This document shows positions 1-8,580 of a stretch of 64,000 bases of DNA, in pieces. Below the pieces are notes generated by a model. That model searched no databases. It was not told the origin of the DNA and was given only the letters and a program-made list of their open reading frames with translations. This stretch comes from Dermatophilus congolensis (GTDB lineage Bacteria > Actinomycetota > Actinomycetes > Actinomycetales > Dermatophilaceae), in NCBI GenBank assembly GCA_030538115.1, contig JAUNUP010000007.1, positions 37,782-101,781 of the forward strand, read 5' to 3'. Both the position numbers and the translations under genes were made by a program. Every line of letters starts with the position of its first letter. The stretch's first letter is position 1.

Positions 1-567
1 GCGGGCGTACGGGTCGAAGAGCACCTTGTTGGGGTTGAAGCGGTCGCCGTGCTCGTCGAAGTCGCTGACGAACCCGGCCGCGCTGTCGCCGCGGGCCCAG
101 GCATCATCGTGCGGCCAGTTGGGGCCCCAGCAGCGGAAGCCGTACAGCGCCCCGTGTTCGACACCGTCGACCCAGGCCCTCCAGGTTCCGTCGTCGCCTC
201 GCCGGCAATCGAATTCGGCGAACGCATCGACACCGAAGGCCTCGGAGTAGAACTCGAGCAGCACGCGCGTCGCCCGCGGCGCGTACACCGCGAAGGTGAC
301 GCCCGGCTCCGCGCCGATCACCTTGTGTCGCTCGGCCTCTGCGGCCTCTGCGGCGGCCGACGGGACGTCGAGATCACGCCATCCGGCATCGACCTCAGCG
401 TCGGGGTCAGCGCCGTCGTCGGGGTCGGCCAGGATCTCGGCGGCCGTGATCGGCGGAGCGGCCGCCGGGTGGGCGCCGAGGGGCCAGCGGGCCTGCGCCC
501 ACCCCTCCGGCTCGATGGGAGTCAGCTGAGGCAACGTCTGGTCGCGCTTGGTGGACACGGGCGTCAT
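1..567 (-). CDS. glgX: GlgX-type glycogen debranching enzyme, N-terminal part (runs off the window)
   Basis: The first 189 codons of a minus-strand gene whose 3' end lies beyond base 1. After a variable, acidic N-terminal extension of about 85 residues, the protein shows the CBM48/isoamylase N-domain typical of GH13 debranching enzymes. Markers are FAVYAPRATRVLLEFY, then LYGFRCWGP and GDRFNPNKVLFDPYAR just before the cut; this last is the standard 'H/DRFNPNKLLLDPYA' block of GlgX. The family hydrolyses alpha-1,6 branches of glycogen in the cytosol. The catalytic barrel is not in the window, so activity cannot be judged. The ATG at 565-567 is the first in-frame start after an in-frame stop. 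The family call is firm; the exact role (GlgX or TreX-like) is inferred. Confidence 0.75.
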   Translation of the reverse strand, partial: MTPVSTKRDQTLPQLTPIEPEGWAQARWPLGAHPAAAPPITAAEILADPDDGADPDAEVDAGWRDLDVPSAAAEAAEAERHKVIGAEPGVTFAVYAPRATRVLLEFYSEAFGVDAFAEFDCRRGDDGTWRAWVDGVEHGALYGFRCWGPNWPHDDAWARGDSAAGFVSDFDEHGDRFNPNKVLFDPYAR

Positions 568-645
568 CGTGTCATCCACCACCGACGGGGGCGAGCGGTG
601 GTGCCGTTCTGCGCAAGCACCCCCTCGTGACCTCCGGCGCGACGG

Positions 646-1797
646 TCACGGGCGACCCGCGTACGGCCTCTCCGGCGGATTGCGCAGGAGTCCACGCGAC
701 CGCAACGCGTCTTCGGCGAGTCTGCGGCCGAGCTCGATCATCTCGGGTGCCCGGTGAAAGTCGAGGGTGCCGCATGAATCGGCGGCCACCTCGATGTGCA
801 CGTCGGGCGGTGAACTGGCCATGCGATAGCGGCCGACCATCGACTCCACAGCCTCGAGGGAGAGCGTGAACACGTCGACGACGTTGCGGATGCTGGCGTT
901 CTCGTGAGGCGAGAACAGCTCACGCTGCGGCAACTGCGGCACGATGCCCACGTGCCCCTCCGCGTCACGGAATTCCACGGCTTCCTCCACCAGCACGTCG
1001 CTCTCCCCCGCGGAGTCGGAGCCGTGCTCCGATGACCTGGGCTGCTGGGCCACGGGCACATCGGGTTCTCCCCCCACCGCGCCGGCGGCCGCGACAGCCG
1101 GGTGACCGCTCGCGCCGGCGGCCTCACCGCGGCCCGAGCGCCACCGCTGCGACCAGCGCTCCAGTTCGGAGAAGGCGTCTTTGCGCAGCCAGGTGCGCCA
1201 TACCTGACCGCCGTGCGCGGGCGCCTCGCCCTCCATCGGCAGGCCCGCCCCGAGCCGCGGGCCGTTGAGCGAGACGGCGAGCGTGATGTCGGCGTCGACT
1301 CCCAGCAACGGGTCGACCGGCACAGGGTTGAGCAGCCCCCCGTCGACGAGCGTTCGGGTGCCGAGCATGGCGGGCGTGATGACGCCCGGTATCGCGATCG
1401 AGGCTCGCACGGCTGCGTCGACCGGGCCGCGCCTGAACCACACCTCGCGGCGTGCCTCGAGGTCGGTGGCCACGGCCACGAAGGGGATCGGCAGGTCTTC
1501 GATGAGCACCCCGCCGAGGATGCCGCTGACCTTGGAGAGGGCCCGCTCAGCCCGGATCACACCCGGCCCGCCGAGCACCGGGTCGAGCAGCAGCAGCACG
1601 TTGCGCTGCTTGAGGCCGGTGACCCAGTCGGTGAACTCGTCCAGACCGCCGGCAGCGGCCAGGCCTCCGACCATGGCTCCCATCGACGAGCCCGAGATGG
1701 CCACGATCTCGTGGCCGTTCTCGCGCAGCACCTGGATGACCCCGATGTGGGCGTAACCGCGAGCGCCACCGGAGCCGAGGACGAGGGCTATTCGCAT
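646..1797 (-). CDS. Patatin-like phospholipase family protein
   Basis: A 383-residue serine hydrolase of the bacterial patatin/RssA type. The N-terminus carries the glycine-rich oxyanion element VLGSGGARGYAHIG (about residues 5-18). The nucleophile elbow GSSMG lies near residue 36-40 and the catalytic Asp in the DGG motif (LVDGGLLNPVPV) near residue 152-155. Such proteins cleave acyl esters of phospholipids. The C-terminal third is longer and more hydrophilic than in minimal RssA proteins and includes a low-complexity Ala/Gly stretch. It lies 9 nt downstream of the YqeY gene on the same strand, so the two are probably co-transcribed. Substrate unknown. Confidence 0.85.
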   Translation of the reverse strand: MRIALVLGSGGARGYAHIGVIQVLRENGHEIVAISGSSMGAMVGGLAAAGGLDEFTDWVTGLKQRNVLLLLDPVLGGPGVIRAERALSKVSGILGGVLIEDLPIPFVAVATDLEARREVWFRRGPVDAAVRASIAIPGVITPAMLGTRTLVDGGLLNPVPVDPLLGVDADITLAVSLNGPRLGAGLPMEGEAPAHGGQVWRTWLRKDAFSELERWSQRWRSGRGEAAGASGHPAVAAAGAVGGEPDVPVAQQPRSSEHGSDSAGESDVLVEEAVEFRDAEGHVGIVPQLPQRELFSPHENASIRNVVDVFTLSLEAVESMVGRYRMASSPPDVHIEVAADSCGTLDFHRAPEMIELGRRLAEDALRSRGLLRNPPERPYAGRP

Positions 1798-1806
1798 GCC
1801 GAGCGC

Positions 1807-2262
1807 CTATCCCGAGAGCCTGGCCTTGACGATGGCAGCGACCCGACCGCCGTCGGCACGCCCCGCCACAGCGGCACCGGCGGCCTTCATCACGGCTCCC
1901 ATCTGCGCCATGCCCGTCGCACCGACCTCCGCGATGGCCTGGTCGACGAGGGTGGCCAGTTCGGGGTCGTCGAGTTGCTTGGGCAGGTACACCTCGAGCA
2001 CACCCAACTCGGCTGTCTCGCGTTCGGCCAGCTCGGAGCGTCCGGCCTCGGTGTACGCGGCCGCCGACTCCTTGCGCGACTTCGCCTCCTTGGCGAGAAC
2101 CTTGAGCACCTCGTCGTCGGTGAGTTCTTTGGCGCTCTTGCCCGCGACCTCGGCGTTGGACACGGCCGCGATCGCCATGCGCAGCGTCGACATCGTCAAC
2201 TCGTCACGCGCCTTGATCGCGGCGTGCAGGTCGTCGTGCAGACGGTTCTTGAGAGCGCTCAT
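1807..2262 (-). CDS. GatB/YqeY domain-containing protein
   Basis: A 151-residue protein starting MSALKNRLHDDLHAAIKARD, the usual YqeY opening. It is a helical N-domain followed by a C-terminal domain like that of the GatB tail (QMGAVMKAAGAAVAGRADGGRVAAIVKARL). YqeY proteins resemble the tRNA-binding tail of GatB/GatE but lack the amidotransferase core; their role is not settled. The ATG at 2262 is preferred over an in-frame GTG six codons upstream because it gives the family's normal N-terminus. It is the first gene of a two-gene unit with the patatin-like gene. Confidence 0.9.
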   Translation of the reverse strand: MSALKNRLHDDLHAAIKARDELTMSTLRMAIAAVSNAEVAGKSAKELTDDEVLKVLAKEAKSRKESAAAYTEAGRSELAERETAELGVLEVYLPKQLDDPELATLVDQAIAEVGATGMAQMGAVMKAAGAAVAGRADGGRVAAIVKARLSG

Positions 2263-2333
2263 ACACCGATTCTCGCGCACCGAAGGTCGCGATGAGGTGC
2301 GGAGACCCTAACCGGCGCCCCGGCGATTCGGGC

Positions 2334-2861
2334 TCAGGCACCACCCGGGATCGGCGCACCCTGCGGAAAACCCGCCTCCACGTACCGGTCGAGGGCCTCT
2401 TTCCAGTCCTTCGGCGGACGGACTTCTTCTACCCCGAAGCGGTGATCGAGTGCGGAGAGGCACATGTGCCACCCGGCGGCGTTGCGAGCGGCTGTGTCGC
2501 GCTCGGCGAGAACGTTGGTCAGCGTGAACCGGGCACCGTCACCCACCGATACCACGTCGAACCACAGTTCGTCTCCGCCCCAGTCGAATCGCAGACTCGA
2601 CCCGGGTTCGGAGACGAGCACGGTGCCGGAGGTCGTTTCGTCCGGCGCGATCGGGTCACCTGAGAACGTCATCGGTGCCCCGGGCTTCGGCTCGAACTCG
2701 ACTTTCGGTGCCGGAAACCACGTCGCAAGGCCCTCGGGCTCGGCCACCACCCCCCACACGACCTCAGCGGCTGCCGTGTAGTCGCGGGCGAACCGGACCG
2801 CCGGCCTGCCACTCAGCTCGAGAAAACACGCCTGACCGGATGTCTCGGCAGAGGGGATCAC
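2334..2861 (-). CDS. SRPBCC (AHSA1-like) domain protein
   Basis: A 175-residue START/Bet v1-fold protein. Typical elements are ARDYTAAAEVVWGVVAEPEGLATWFP near the start (the helix-grip opening), GSSLRFDWGGD in the middle and a C-terminal helix beginning GWHMCLSALDHRFG. Proteins of this group bind hydrophobic ligands; the ligand here is unknown. Its start overlaps the stop of the upstream hydrolase gene by 4 nt (ATGA at 2858-2861), so translation is probably coupled and the two proteins may act together. Confidence 0.85.
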   Translation of the reverse strand: MIPSAETSGQACFLELSGRPAVRFARDYTAAAEVVWGVVAEPEGLATWFPAPKVEFEPKPGAPMTFSGDPIAPDETTSGTVLVSEPGSSLRFDWGGDELWFDVVSVGDGARFTLTNVLAERDTAARNAAGWHMCLSALDHRFGVEEVRPPKDWKEALDRYVEAGFPQGAPIPGGA

Positions 2862-3880
2862 GAGTTCGCCCCTGCATCAGTCGTTTCTGCCGTTCTCGCG
2901 TCAAGCCAGTCGGTGATCGTGCTCATCACGACCTCCTTGTTGGTCTCGTTGAGCAGTTCGTGGCGGGCCTCACGGTAGAGCACGCAGGTGACATCGGTAA
3001 GTCCCGCGTCGCGCAGCGCCGCAGCGGCAGCCCGTACGCCCTTGCCGAAGTCGCCCACTCCGTCGGCGTCACCGGCGATGAACAGCACCGGAGTGCGTGG
3101 GGAGAGGGTGGTGAGGTTCGCGGGAGTGTTGACGCGGCCGACACCGGCGAGCAGGTCGCGGTAGAAGGCGTTCGAGCAGACAAACCCACAGAGCGGGTCG
3201 GCGACGTAGTCATCGACCGCTGCGGGGTCGCGCGAGAGCCAGTCGAAGTCGGTGCGCGCGGGCGCGAAGGCGCGGTTGTATTCGCCGAAGAGAACCCTGT
3301 CCATCACCGTGCTCGGGGTGCCCAGGCCCATGACGCGGCCGAGAAGGCCGGCGACTCCGCGGCCGACTCCGAGCATCGCTCCCTTCGGCCCCCCGGTGCC
3401 CACGAAGACGTACGCGGCGATGTCGACGATCGGCTGCAGCAGGCGGGCGCCGTGGGTGAATCGGGCCTCGTCCAGCGACAACCTGATCGCCACGTCGCGA
3501 GCGAGGAACGAGCCCATGCTGTGCCCGACCAGCACGAGCTTCCCGCCTGGGTGCAGGGCCGCCACCTCCACGACGCGGGCCATGAGGTCGCCCACCATCA
3601 GATCCCAGCCACCGGTTTCGGCGACGTGTCCGAGCGGCTCGTCGCGCCCGTCTCCGGTGGCGGTCAGGCCGTGGCCGCGGTGGTCGTGCGCGTACACGGC
3701 ATAGCCGCGACCGTTCAGGTACCGCGCGAATTCGTCGTACCGGCCCGCGTGTTCGGCCATGCCGTGAGCCAGGTACACGACGCCGCGCAGCGCCTCACGC
3801 GCCTGCGGCACCCAGGCGTAGGTCGCCAGAACGGCACCGTCGGGCCGTGCGTACGTGCCCCGCTCGAACGCGACAGACAT
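2858..3880 (-). CDS. Alpha/beta hydrolase, monoacylglycerol lipase-like
   Basis: A 340-residue cytosolic alpha/beta-fold hydrolase. It shows the oxyanion motif YLAHGMAEHAGRY, the AHDHRGHGLT strand-turn and the nucleophile elbow GHSMGS (Ser near residue 121). An acid-bearing strand FIAGDADGVG and a late His (EARHELLNE) follow. This is the arrangement of monoacylglycerol lipases and lysophospholipases. A strong Shine-Dalgarno (GGAGGGGGAG) precedes the ATG at 3880. It overlaps the SRPBCC gene by 4 nt. The substrate is presumed to be a lipid ester. Confidence 0.88.
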   Translation of the reverse strand: MSVAFERGTYARPDGAVLATYAWVPQAREALRGVVYLAHGMAEHAGRYDEFARYLNGRGYAVYAHDHRGHGLTATGDGRDEPLGHVAETGGWDLMVGDLMARVVEVAALHPGGKLVLVGHSMGSFLARDVAIRLSLDEARFTHGARLLQPIVDIAAYVFVGTGGPKGAMLGVGRGVAGLLGRVMGLGTPSTVMDRVLFGEYNRAFAPARTDFDWLSRDPAAVDDYVADPLCGFVCSNAFYRDLLAGVGRVNTPANLTTLSPRTPVLFIAGDADGVGDFGKGVRAAAAALRDAGLTDVTCVLYREARHELLNETNKEVVMSTITDWLDARTAETTDAGANS

Positions 3881-4026
3881 GACTCCCCCTCCGACCGCGG
3901 ACCACCCGCCGCCTCACGATGTCCGAATAAAGCACGAGGCCCGGCCCACGCGCTATGTTGCCCACGTTGGCACAAGCATCGGACCGTACGAACCTCGACG
4001 ACACCAGACTGCCCGACGGACGAGGC

Positions 4027-5034
4027 TCAGCGCGGCGTCAGTTGCGCCCAGACCGACAGGTGATCACTGCCCTCGCCCTCGATGACACCGGCCGTCACCA
4101 CGTCGTACCCCCGCGCGAGCACATGGTCGATCTGCACTACCGGCGGCACGAACCAGCCCACCGGCCACGTCCGGGTCCACGGCGCGTAACCCGAGGGTGC
4201 GGCCTCCATGCCCTGCAACAGCCGACGGAACACGGGGTGCGAGCGGGTCGCGTTGAAGTCGCCCGCCATCACGAGCCGCGGCTCGTCGGCATGAGCATCG
4301 CGCCACGTCACGAGGTTCGACTGCTCCTGAAACCAGCGGCTCTCCCTCGTCGTTCGTGGCGACCAGGCGTGCACGGCCTTGAACAGGGTGCCGTCCGAGA
4401 GCCGCACCACGGGTGAGTCGAACGCCTCCGCGAACGGAGGCGCAGACGCCCCGACCGGCGCCTGCGTCGCCCTGCCCGGCTCCCCCTCGCGCACCTCGTT
4501 ACACGCAAGCCCTGGTCGCAACTCCACGCAGGTCATGGGCTGGTTCGTGAGCACGACCGTGCCGTACGACCCGCCGATACTGCCTGTCGCAAACGGCAGC
4601 CGATCGCGGATGCCGAGACGCTGCAACGCCTTCCAGTGCGTCGGGCTCTCTTCGATGAGCACCAGCACATCGGGTTCGACCCGCTCCACCGCCTCCATCG
4701 TGTGTTCGGGCTGCTCGAGCCCGAAGAAGGTGTTCGACGCGAGCACCGTGAGCGACCCTGTACCTGCCTCAAGCACGGAGACGGGCTCGCGCGGCTGCTC
4801 ACTGAAAACATCGGGCAGCAGCGGAGCCGCGAGCACGAACGAGGCCACCAGCGCCGCCAAAGCTGCCAACCGAGACCAGCGAACGACCAGCAGCGCCAAC
4901 AGAACACCGGCCCCGGCCGCGAGCGGCGCCGCGGCCTGAACCACCGGCAAGGCCCACTTACCGTCGACATCGAGAACGCTGGCCAGCGCCACGACGACGA
5001 TCACTCCGACCGCCGCCCATCGCAGCACACGCAT
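4027..5034 (-). CDS. Membrane-anchored endonuclease/exonuclease/phosphatase family protein
   Basis: A 335-residue protein with three N-terminal membrane helices (about residues 5-75) followed by an extracytoplasmic EEP domain. Catalytic signatures are the early VLASNTFFG and IEESPTHW blocks, MAGDFNATRSHPVF (metal and base residues), VVQIDHVLARG and the closing EGSDHLSVWAQL (Asp-His). The family includes metal-dependent phosphodiesterases and some nucleases. A longer frame could begin upstream at a TTG (5148), but that codon lies inside the terminator hairpin at 5131-5166, so the ATG at 5034 is preferred; an ATG at 5082 is a second option. Substrate unknown. Confidence 0.82.
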   Translation of the reverse strand: MRVLRWAAVGVIVVVALASVLDVDGKWALPVVQAAAPLAAGAGVLLALLVVRWSRLAALAALVASFVLAAPLLPDVFSEQPREPVSVLEAGTGSLTVLASNTFFGLEQPEHTMEAVERVEPDVLVLIEESPTHWKALQRLGIRDRLPFATGSIGGSYGTVVLTNQPMTCVELRPGLACNEVREGEPGRATQAPVGASAPPFAEAFDSPVVRLSDGTLFKAVHAWSPRTTRESRWFQEQSNLVTWRDAHADEPRLVMAGDFNATRSHPVFRRLLQGMEAAPSGYAPWTRTWPVGWFVPPVVQIDHVLARGYDVVTAGVIEGEGSDHLSVWAQLTPR

Positions 5035-5130
5035 GCGTGACCAGACCTCCCGCTCCCCCGTCCGAACCGACGGCCCGATCATCCCGGACCCGTCGCTGTG
5101 GGCCGCCACTCCCACAGCCACAGCCGACGA

Positions 5131-5166
5131 CAGGAGGGCCCCGACCAAGTGGTCGAGGCCCTCCTG
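5131..5166 (-). terminator. Hairpin terminator after the TAP-type hydrolase gene
   Basis: CAGGAGGGCC and GGCCCTCCTG form a 10-bp stem that extends inward (CGACC/GGTCG) with one mismatch to an AGT-centred loop. It lies 14 nt after the stop of the upstream minus-strand gene. There is no U-tract, which is common in actinobacterial terminators. Confidence 0.6.
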
Positions 5167-5179
5167 ATGACGACGATCG

Positions 5180-6916
5180 TCAGTCCAGCGGGGTGAACAG
5201 ACGGTGGTCGGGGCGGCAGCTCAAGTCACGTGCCGGGAGCTTGCCGGTGAGCAGGTAGTCGTTGCGCGCCTTGGTCGCGCAGCCGCTCACGTCGAGCGCC
5301 CCGTGGCCCCAGCCGGGCACGGTCACCAGTCGACTGTTGCTGACGAGCTTGCGCACCGCCTGCGCACCCGAGTACGGGGTCGCCGGGTCGTGCAGCGTGC
5401 TCATGACCAGCATGCCGCCGGCCGGCTTGCTCTTGAACGAGCCCTTGAACGCATTCTCGCCCTTGAACTTCCAGCCTGCACAGACCGAGGTCATGTACGT
5501 CCACTGCGGGCCGAACCCGTTGGCCTGCCTGTCGGCACGCGCCGCCGCCTTGACCCAGGCGTCGTTCGTGTTCGGGTTGTCGGCCTCCGAGCACATGACG
5601 CCTTCGGTGGCCACGAAGAACATGGCCGGCCACGGCTGCTCCTCCTGCTGGTCGGCAGGGGACACCGGAGGGTCGTACGCGATGCGGCTCTTGCTCATCT
5701 TCGCGTCGCGCGCCTCGAGCTTGCGGTATAGGGCCTGGCCCTTCTTGCCGACCACGGCCTTCGCCTTCTCGGCCTGCGGCATCGTGGCGATGTTCTTGAC
5801 TTCCTTGTTGATCTCCGTGATGAACATCAACAGGTCGGGCACACCCTCACCGTCGTAGAGCATGCCGGTGGTCATGCCGATGAGGTCCTGGTACGTGAAG
5901 TAGAGGGCCTCACCCTCGATTTCGAGGATCTTCAGCGGAGCCTTGCGCAGGCCCGCGGTCAACTCAGCCCAGTCGTCGCGGATCGTGTCGGCCTGCGCAC
6001 ACTCGTCGGTACCGACGGCCTCGCACTCGGCGAACGCGGAGAACAGAGCCTCCTGGGCGCCGCGGTGGCTGTTCACGCGGGTCGACACGGGGGTCGTCGC
6101 GGCCTGGTTGTTGCGGCCAGTGGCCCACGCGACCGGGTCGAGAACGCCGTCGACGACCATCGTGCGCACACGGTCGGGGAACATGGCCGCGTACGTCGTG
6201 CCGAGGTAGCTGCCGTACGAGACGCCGTAGAAGTTGATCTTGTCCTGCTTCAGGACGGCCCGGACCCTGTCCATGTCGCGCGCCACGTCGGCGGTCGTCA
6301 TGTAGTTGAGGATGCGGGGATTCGCCGCTTCACACGTCTTGCGGACGAAGGCCGTGTACTCGAACCACTGCTTGCGCTCGGCGTCGGTGACGGGGAACGA
6401 GACCGACGGAGGCTGCGGGTCGTTGGCGCTACCCGGACCCTCACAGATTGCGAGGTCGGAGCCGCCGACACCGCGCGGGTCGACACCGACGATGTCGAAC
6501 TTGGCGCGCACGTCACGACCAAGGATCTGCGCGAACTGCGGCACCGCGAACGTGGCGGGGCCACCGGGGCCGCCCGGGTTGACGAAGATGACACCCTGCT
6601 TGCGCTTGGTGTCGTCGGCAGGGCGGCGCGCGACCGCGAGCTCGATCATCCCCTTGCTCGGGTCGTTGTAGTCGAGCGGCACCGACAAGGTGCCGCACTG
6701 AAGGCCGCCGCCACACCTGGTCCAGGTGATCGAGTCGGTCGGTGCCTGCGGAGCCGCCGTGGGGGTCGGCTCGGCAGTTGCGGTGGATGCCGGAGCCGGC
6801 GCCGGGGCCGGCTCGGCGGAGGCGCTGGTGGCGCCCAGGTACCCCGATGACGTGACAACAGCGACAACGCCTGCCGCGGCAAGCATCGAGCGGGCACGCT
6901 TCTTGCCCCTGATCAT
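5180..6916 (-). CDS. Secreted alpha/beta hydrolase, tripeptidyl-aminopeptidase (TAP) family
   Basis: A 578-residue exported serine hydrolase like the Streptomyces SlpD/SlpE/TAP proteins. The Sec signal is RGKKRARSMLAAAGVVAVV..ASA, followed by an Ala/Pro/Thr linker to about residue 60. The oxyanion strand VNPGGPGGPA and DIVGVDPRGVGGS come next, then the nucleophile elbow GVSYGSYLGTTYAAMFPDRV. The C-terminal TAP-like domain carries Asp (LHDPATPYSGA) and the late His (VPGWGHGALD). The family removes tripeptides from the N-terminus of extracellular peptides. The start is well supported by GGGGAGGAAAA-ATG. It ends at a hairpin terminator. Confidence 0.9.
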   Translation of the reverse strand: MIRGKKRARSMLAAAGVVAVVTSSGYLGATSASAEPAPAPAPASTATAEPTPTAAPQAPTDSITWTRCGGGLQCGTLSVPLDYNDPSKGMIELAVARRPADDTKRKQGVIFVNPGGPGGPATFAVPQFAQILGRDVRAKFDIVGVDPRGVGGSDLAICEGPGSANDPQPPSVSFPVTDAERKQWFEYTAFVRKTCEAANPRILNYMTTADVARDMDRVRAVLKQDKINFYGVSYGSYLGTTYAAMFPDRVRTMVVDGVLDPVAWATGRNNQAATTPVSTRVNSHRGAQEALFSAFAECEAVGTDECAQADTIRDDWAELTAGLRKAPLKILEIEGEALYFTYQDLIGMTTGMLYDGEGVPDLLMFITEINKEVKNIATMPQAEKAKAVVGKKGQALYRKLEARDAKMSKSRIAYDPPVSPADQQEEQPWPAMFFVATEGVMCSEADNPNTNDAWVKAAARADRQANGFGPQWTYMTSVCAGWKFKGENAFKGSFKSKPAGGMLVMSTLHDPATPYSGAQAVRKLVSNSRLVTVPGWGHGALDVSGCATKARNDYLLTGKLPARDLSCRPDHRLFTPLD

Positions 6917-7260
6917 TTTTCCTCCCCTATCGAACCCTCGCCAGACTCCCCTGTCGTTCGACCTGTCTGCGATGGGTTTTCAGGCCCATCCCAGCACGCA
7001 GACAAGGTGCAGGCAAGGTTTTCGCAGGTGCAGATTCGGTTGCTGTTTTGTATGCGAACAGTCAAGAACCACAACGGAACACCGACCCTATCCCGCGCCA
7101 CCGACAACGTCGCGAGGAGCAGGCCCCGGGGATACCCCTGCAGGTCAGCACCGCTCGTCCGGGACGACTTACCAAGTCAGGGGCAAACCGATGCAGGAAA
7201 GCAACCTGGGCGTTGCCGTGCCGTGCCGACCTTGTCAGAGGGGTCGGAGAGGATATACGC
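6917..7260. promoter_or_regulatory. Divergent promoter region
   Basis: This 344-base gap separates the TAP-type hydrolase (minus) from the membrane-protein gene (plus). It should hold both promoters. A TTGCTG...TATGCG-like stretch near 7028-7055 is only a weak promoter candidate. I see no coding region or strong repeat in it. Confidence 0.35.
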
Positions 7261-8337
7261 GTGGCAGGCAAAGACATTCGGGACAGAAGCGGCGGCGGGC
7301 ACCTCGGTTGGTGGCTCGTCGTTTCACTGACCCTCGCCAACGTCGCAGCCGTGCTCGCCGCCACGACGGCGAGCCTCGCATTTCCCGCGCTCGCGCTTCT
7401 CGCGTGCGCCGCCGCCATCCCGACTCGCAGTTGGGTCGCTGCGGGTGAGCGCCGCGTGACCGACGGAGCGGGGCGCGTCGTCGCCGCGCTCGCACTGCCC
7501 GCCTCGTGGGCCGCTGCCGTCGGCGCCGACTCCATCGGCTGGGTCGGCACCTCTGCCGCCACCGCACTCTTCTTCGGCTGGGTCGCTGCGCTCGGCATCG
7601 CCTGGGCCGGCCTGCGTCGTCTGCCTCTGCTGCGCACCGCCTCCGCGCTCATCACGGCCGGACTGGCAGCGGCCGCGGCGCTGACCCCCGACTTCACGCT
7701 GAGCCTCGTGCCCGTTCAGGTGCTGCTCACCGGGGTCACCTCGGCATCGTTCATGCCGGCCGTGATGTTGGGCGGGTTGACGGCACTCGCGTCGTCGCTC
7801 ACGTCCCTGGCGCTCACACTGCCCCACCTGCGCGGTGCGACGCCGATGCACAGTCTCGCCCAGTCGTTCGCAGGCCTTACCGGGCTCGCGCTCGTCGGCA
7901 CCGTCGTCAGCTCCACCCCGGCTCCTGCCGAGTGGCTCTCGCGAACCGGGTTGGTGCCGCTCGCGATCGGACTCGCCCTCTCCGTCGCACTGCTGGCCGC
8001 GGGCTTGTTCACCGCGCGCACGACCCCGTTGTCCCGCCGGGGGACGCCCCTGACCGGCCTCGCGCTCGTGGCGACCGCGGCCGGAGGATGGTTCTCGTTC
8101 ACGGCACAGGGTCTCGCCCTCGTGGCGGCCATGATTCTGGTCGTGCTCGCCACGGTGTTCGCGCTCGTCTCCGGAACGGCCGCGGCCTCCGCCATCGTGC
8201 GAGACGGGCATCGGGTCCGCGCACGCCTGGCAGTCTCGACTGCACGACGCGCCACCGCGACGGCACCGGCCAACGCCGCACCCGCTACCGCACCCACCGC
8301 GGCAGGCATGCCTTCGCCTCAGCACGCCACGGGCTGA
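7261..8337 (+). CDS. Polytopic membrane protein of unknown function
   Basis: A 358-residue hydrophobic protein that I do not recognise. Roughly ten hydrophobic segments, rich in Ala, Leu and Val, run from residue 15 to about 325. A basic, Ala/Thr/Pro-rich tail follows (RVRARLAVSTARRATAT...). The GTG at 7261 is chosen because GGAGAGG lies 8 nt upstream; the in-frame codons before it (from 7048) read like non-coding promoter DNA. It could be a transporter or a membrane scaffold, but no catalytic motif is visible. Confidence 0.65.
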   Translation: MAGKDIRDRSGGGHLGWWLVVSLTLANVAAVLAATTASLAFPALALLACAAAIPTRSWVAAGERRVTDGAGRVVAALALPASWAAAVGADSIGWVGTSAATALFFGWVAALGIAWAGLRRLPLLRTASALITAGLAAAAALTPDFTLSLVPVQVLLTGVTSASFMPAVMLGGLTALASSLTSLALTLPHLRGATPMHSLAQSFAGLTGLALVGTVVSSTPAPAEWLSRTGLVPLAIGLALSVALLAAGLFTARTTPLSRRGTPLTGLALVATAAGGWFSFTAQGLALVAAMILVVLATVFALVSGTAAASAIVRDGHRVRARLAVSTARRATATAPANAAPATAPTAAGMPSPQHATG

Positions 8338-8387
8338 ACCGGCCGTCACACGCTTCGCCGACCGTGTTGTTCGCCGACCGCGGTGAT

Positions 8388-8441
8388 GGTCAAGGGTTTT
8401 CACGAATGGTCAAGACCCGCCCGCGGCTGGCTAGCTTGACC
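8388..8441. promoter_or_regulatory. Three GGTCAAG-type repeats upstream of the TetR gene
   Basis: GGTCAAG occurs at 8388-8394 and again at 8408-8414, exactly 20 bp apart and both inside a longer ATGGTCAAG match. An inverted copy, CTTGACC, lies at 8435-8441. Helical spacing of direct repeats suggests a regulator binding on one DNA face. CTTGAC could alternatively be a -35 element. Confidence 0.4.
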
Positions 8442-8550
8442 CCGAGATGACACCGAAGTAGCAGCGATCCAGCTCCGGGACGGTTGCGAAGTCGATCCGA
8501 TTTGGTTGCGACACAATGAGATTCCTCACTGGAGGGTGTCGCGACTGGCC

Positions 8551-8566
8551 TTACGTAACGCCGTTA
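8551..8566. promoter_or_regulatory. Candidate TetR operator (overlapping palindromes)
   Basis: TTACGTAA (8551-8558) is a perfect palindrome, and TAACGCCGTTA (8556-8566) is an 11-nt palindrome overlapping it. Both sit 15-30 nt before the GTG start of the TetR gene, the usual place for an autoregulatory operator. Confidence 0.45.
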
Positions 8567-8580
8567 TGCAGGATGGGACC

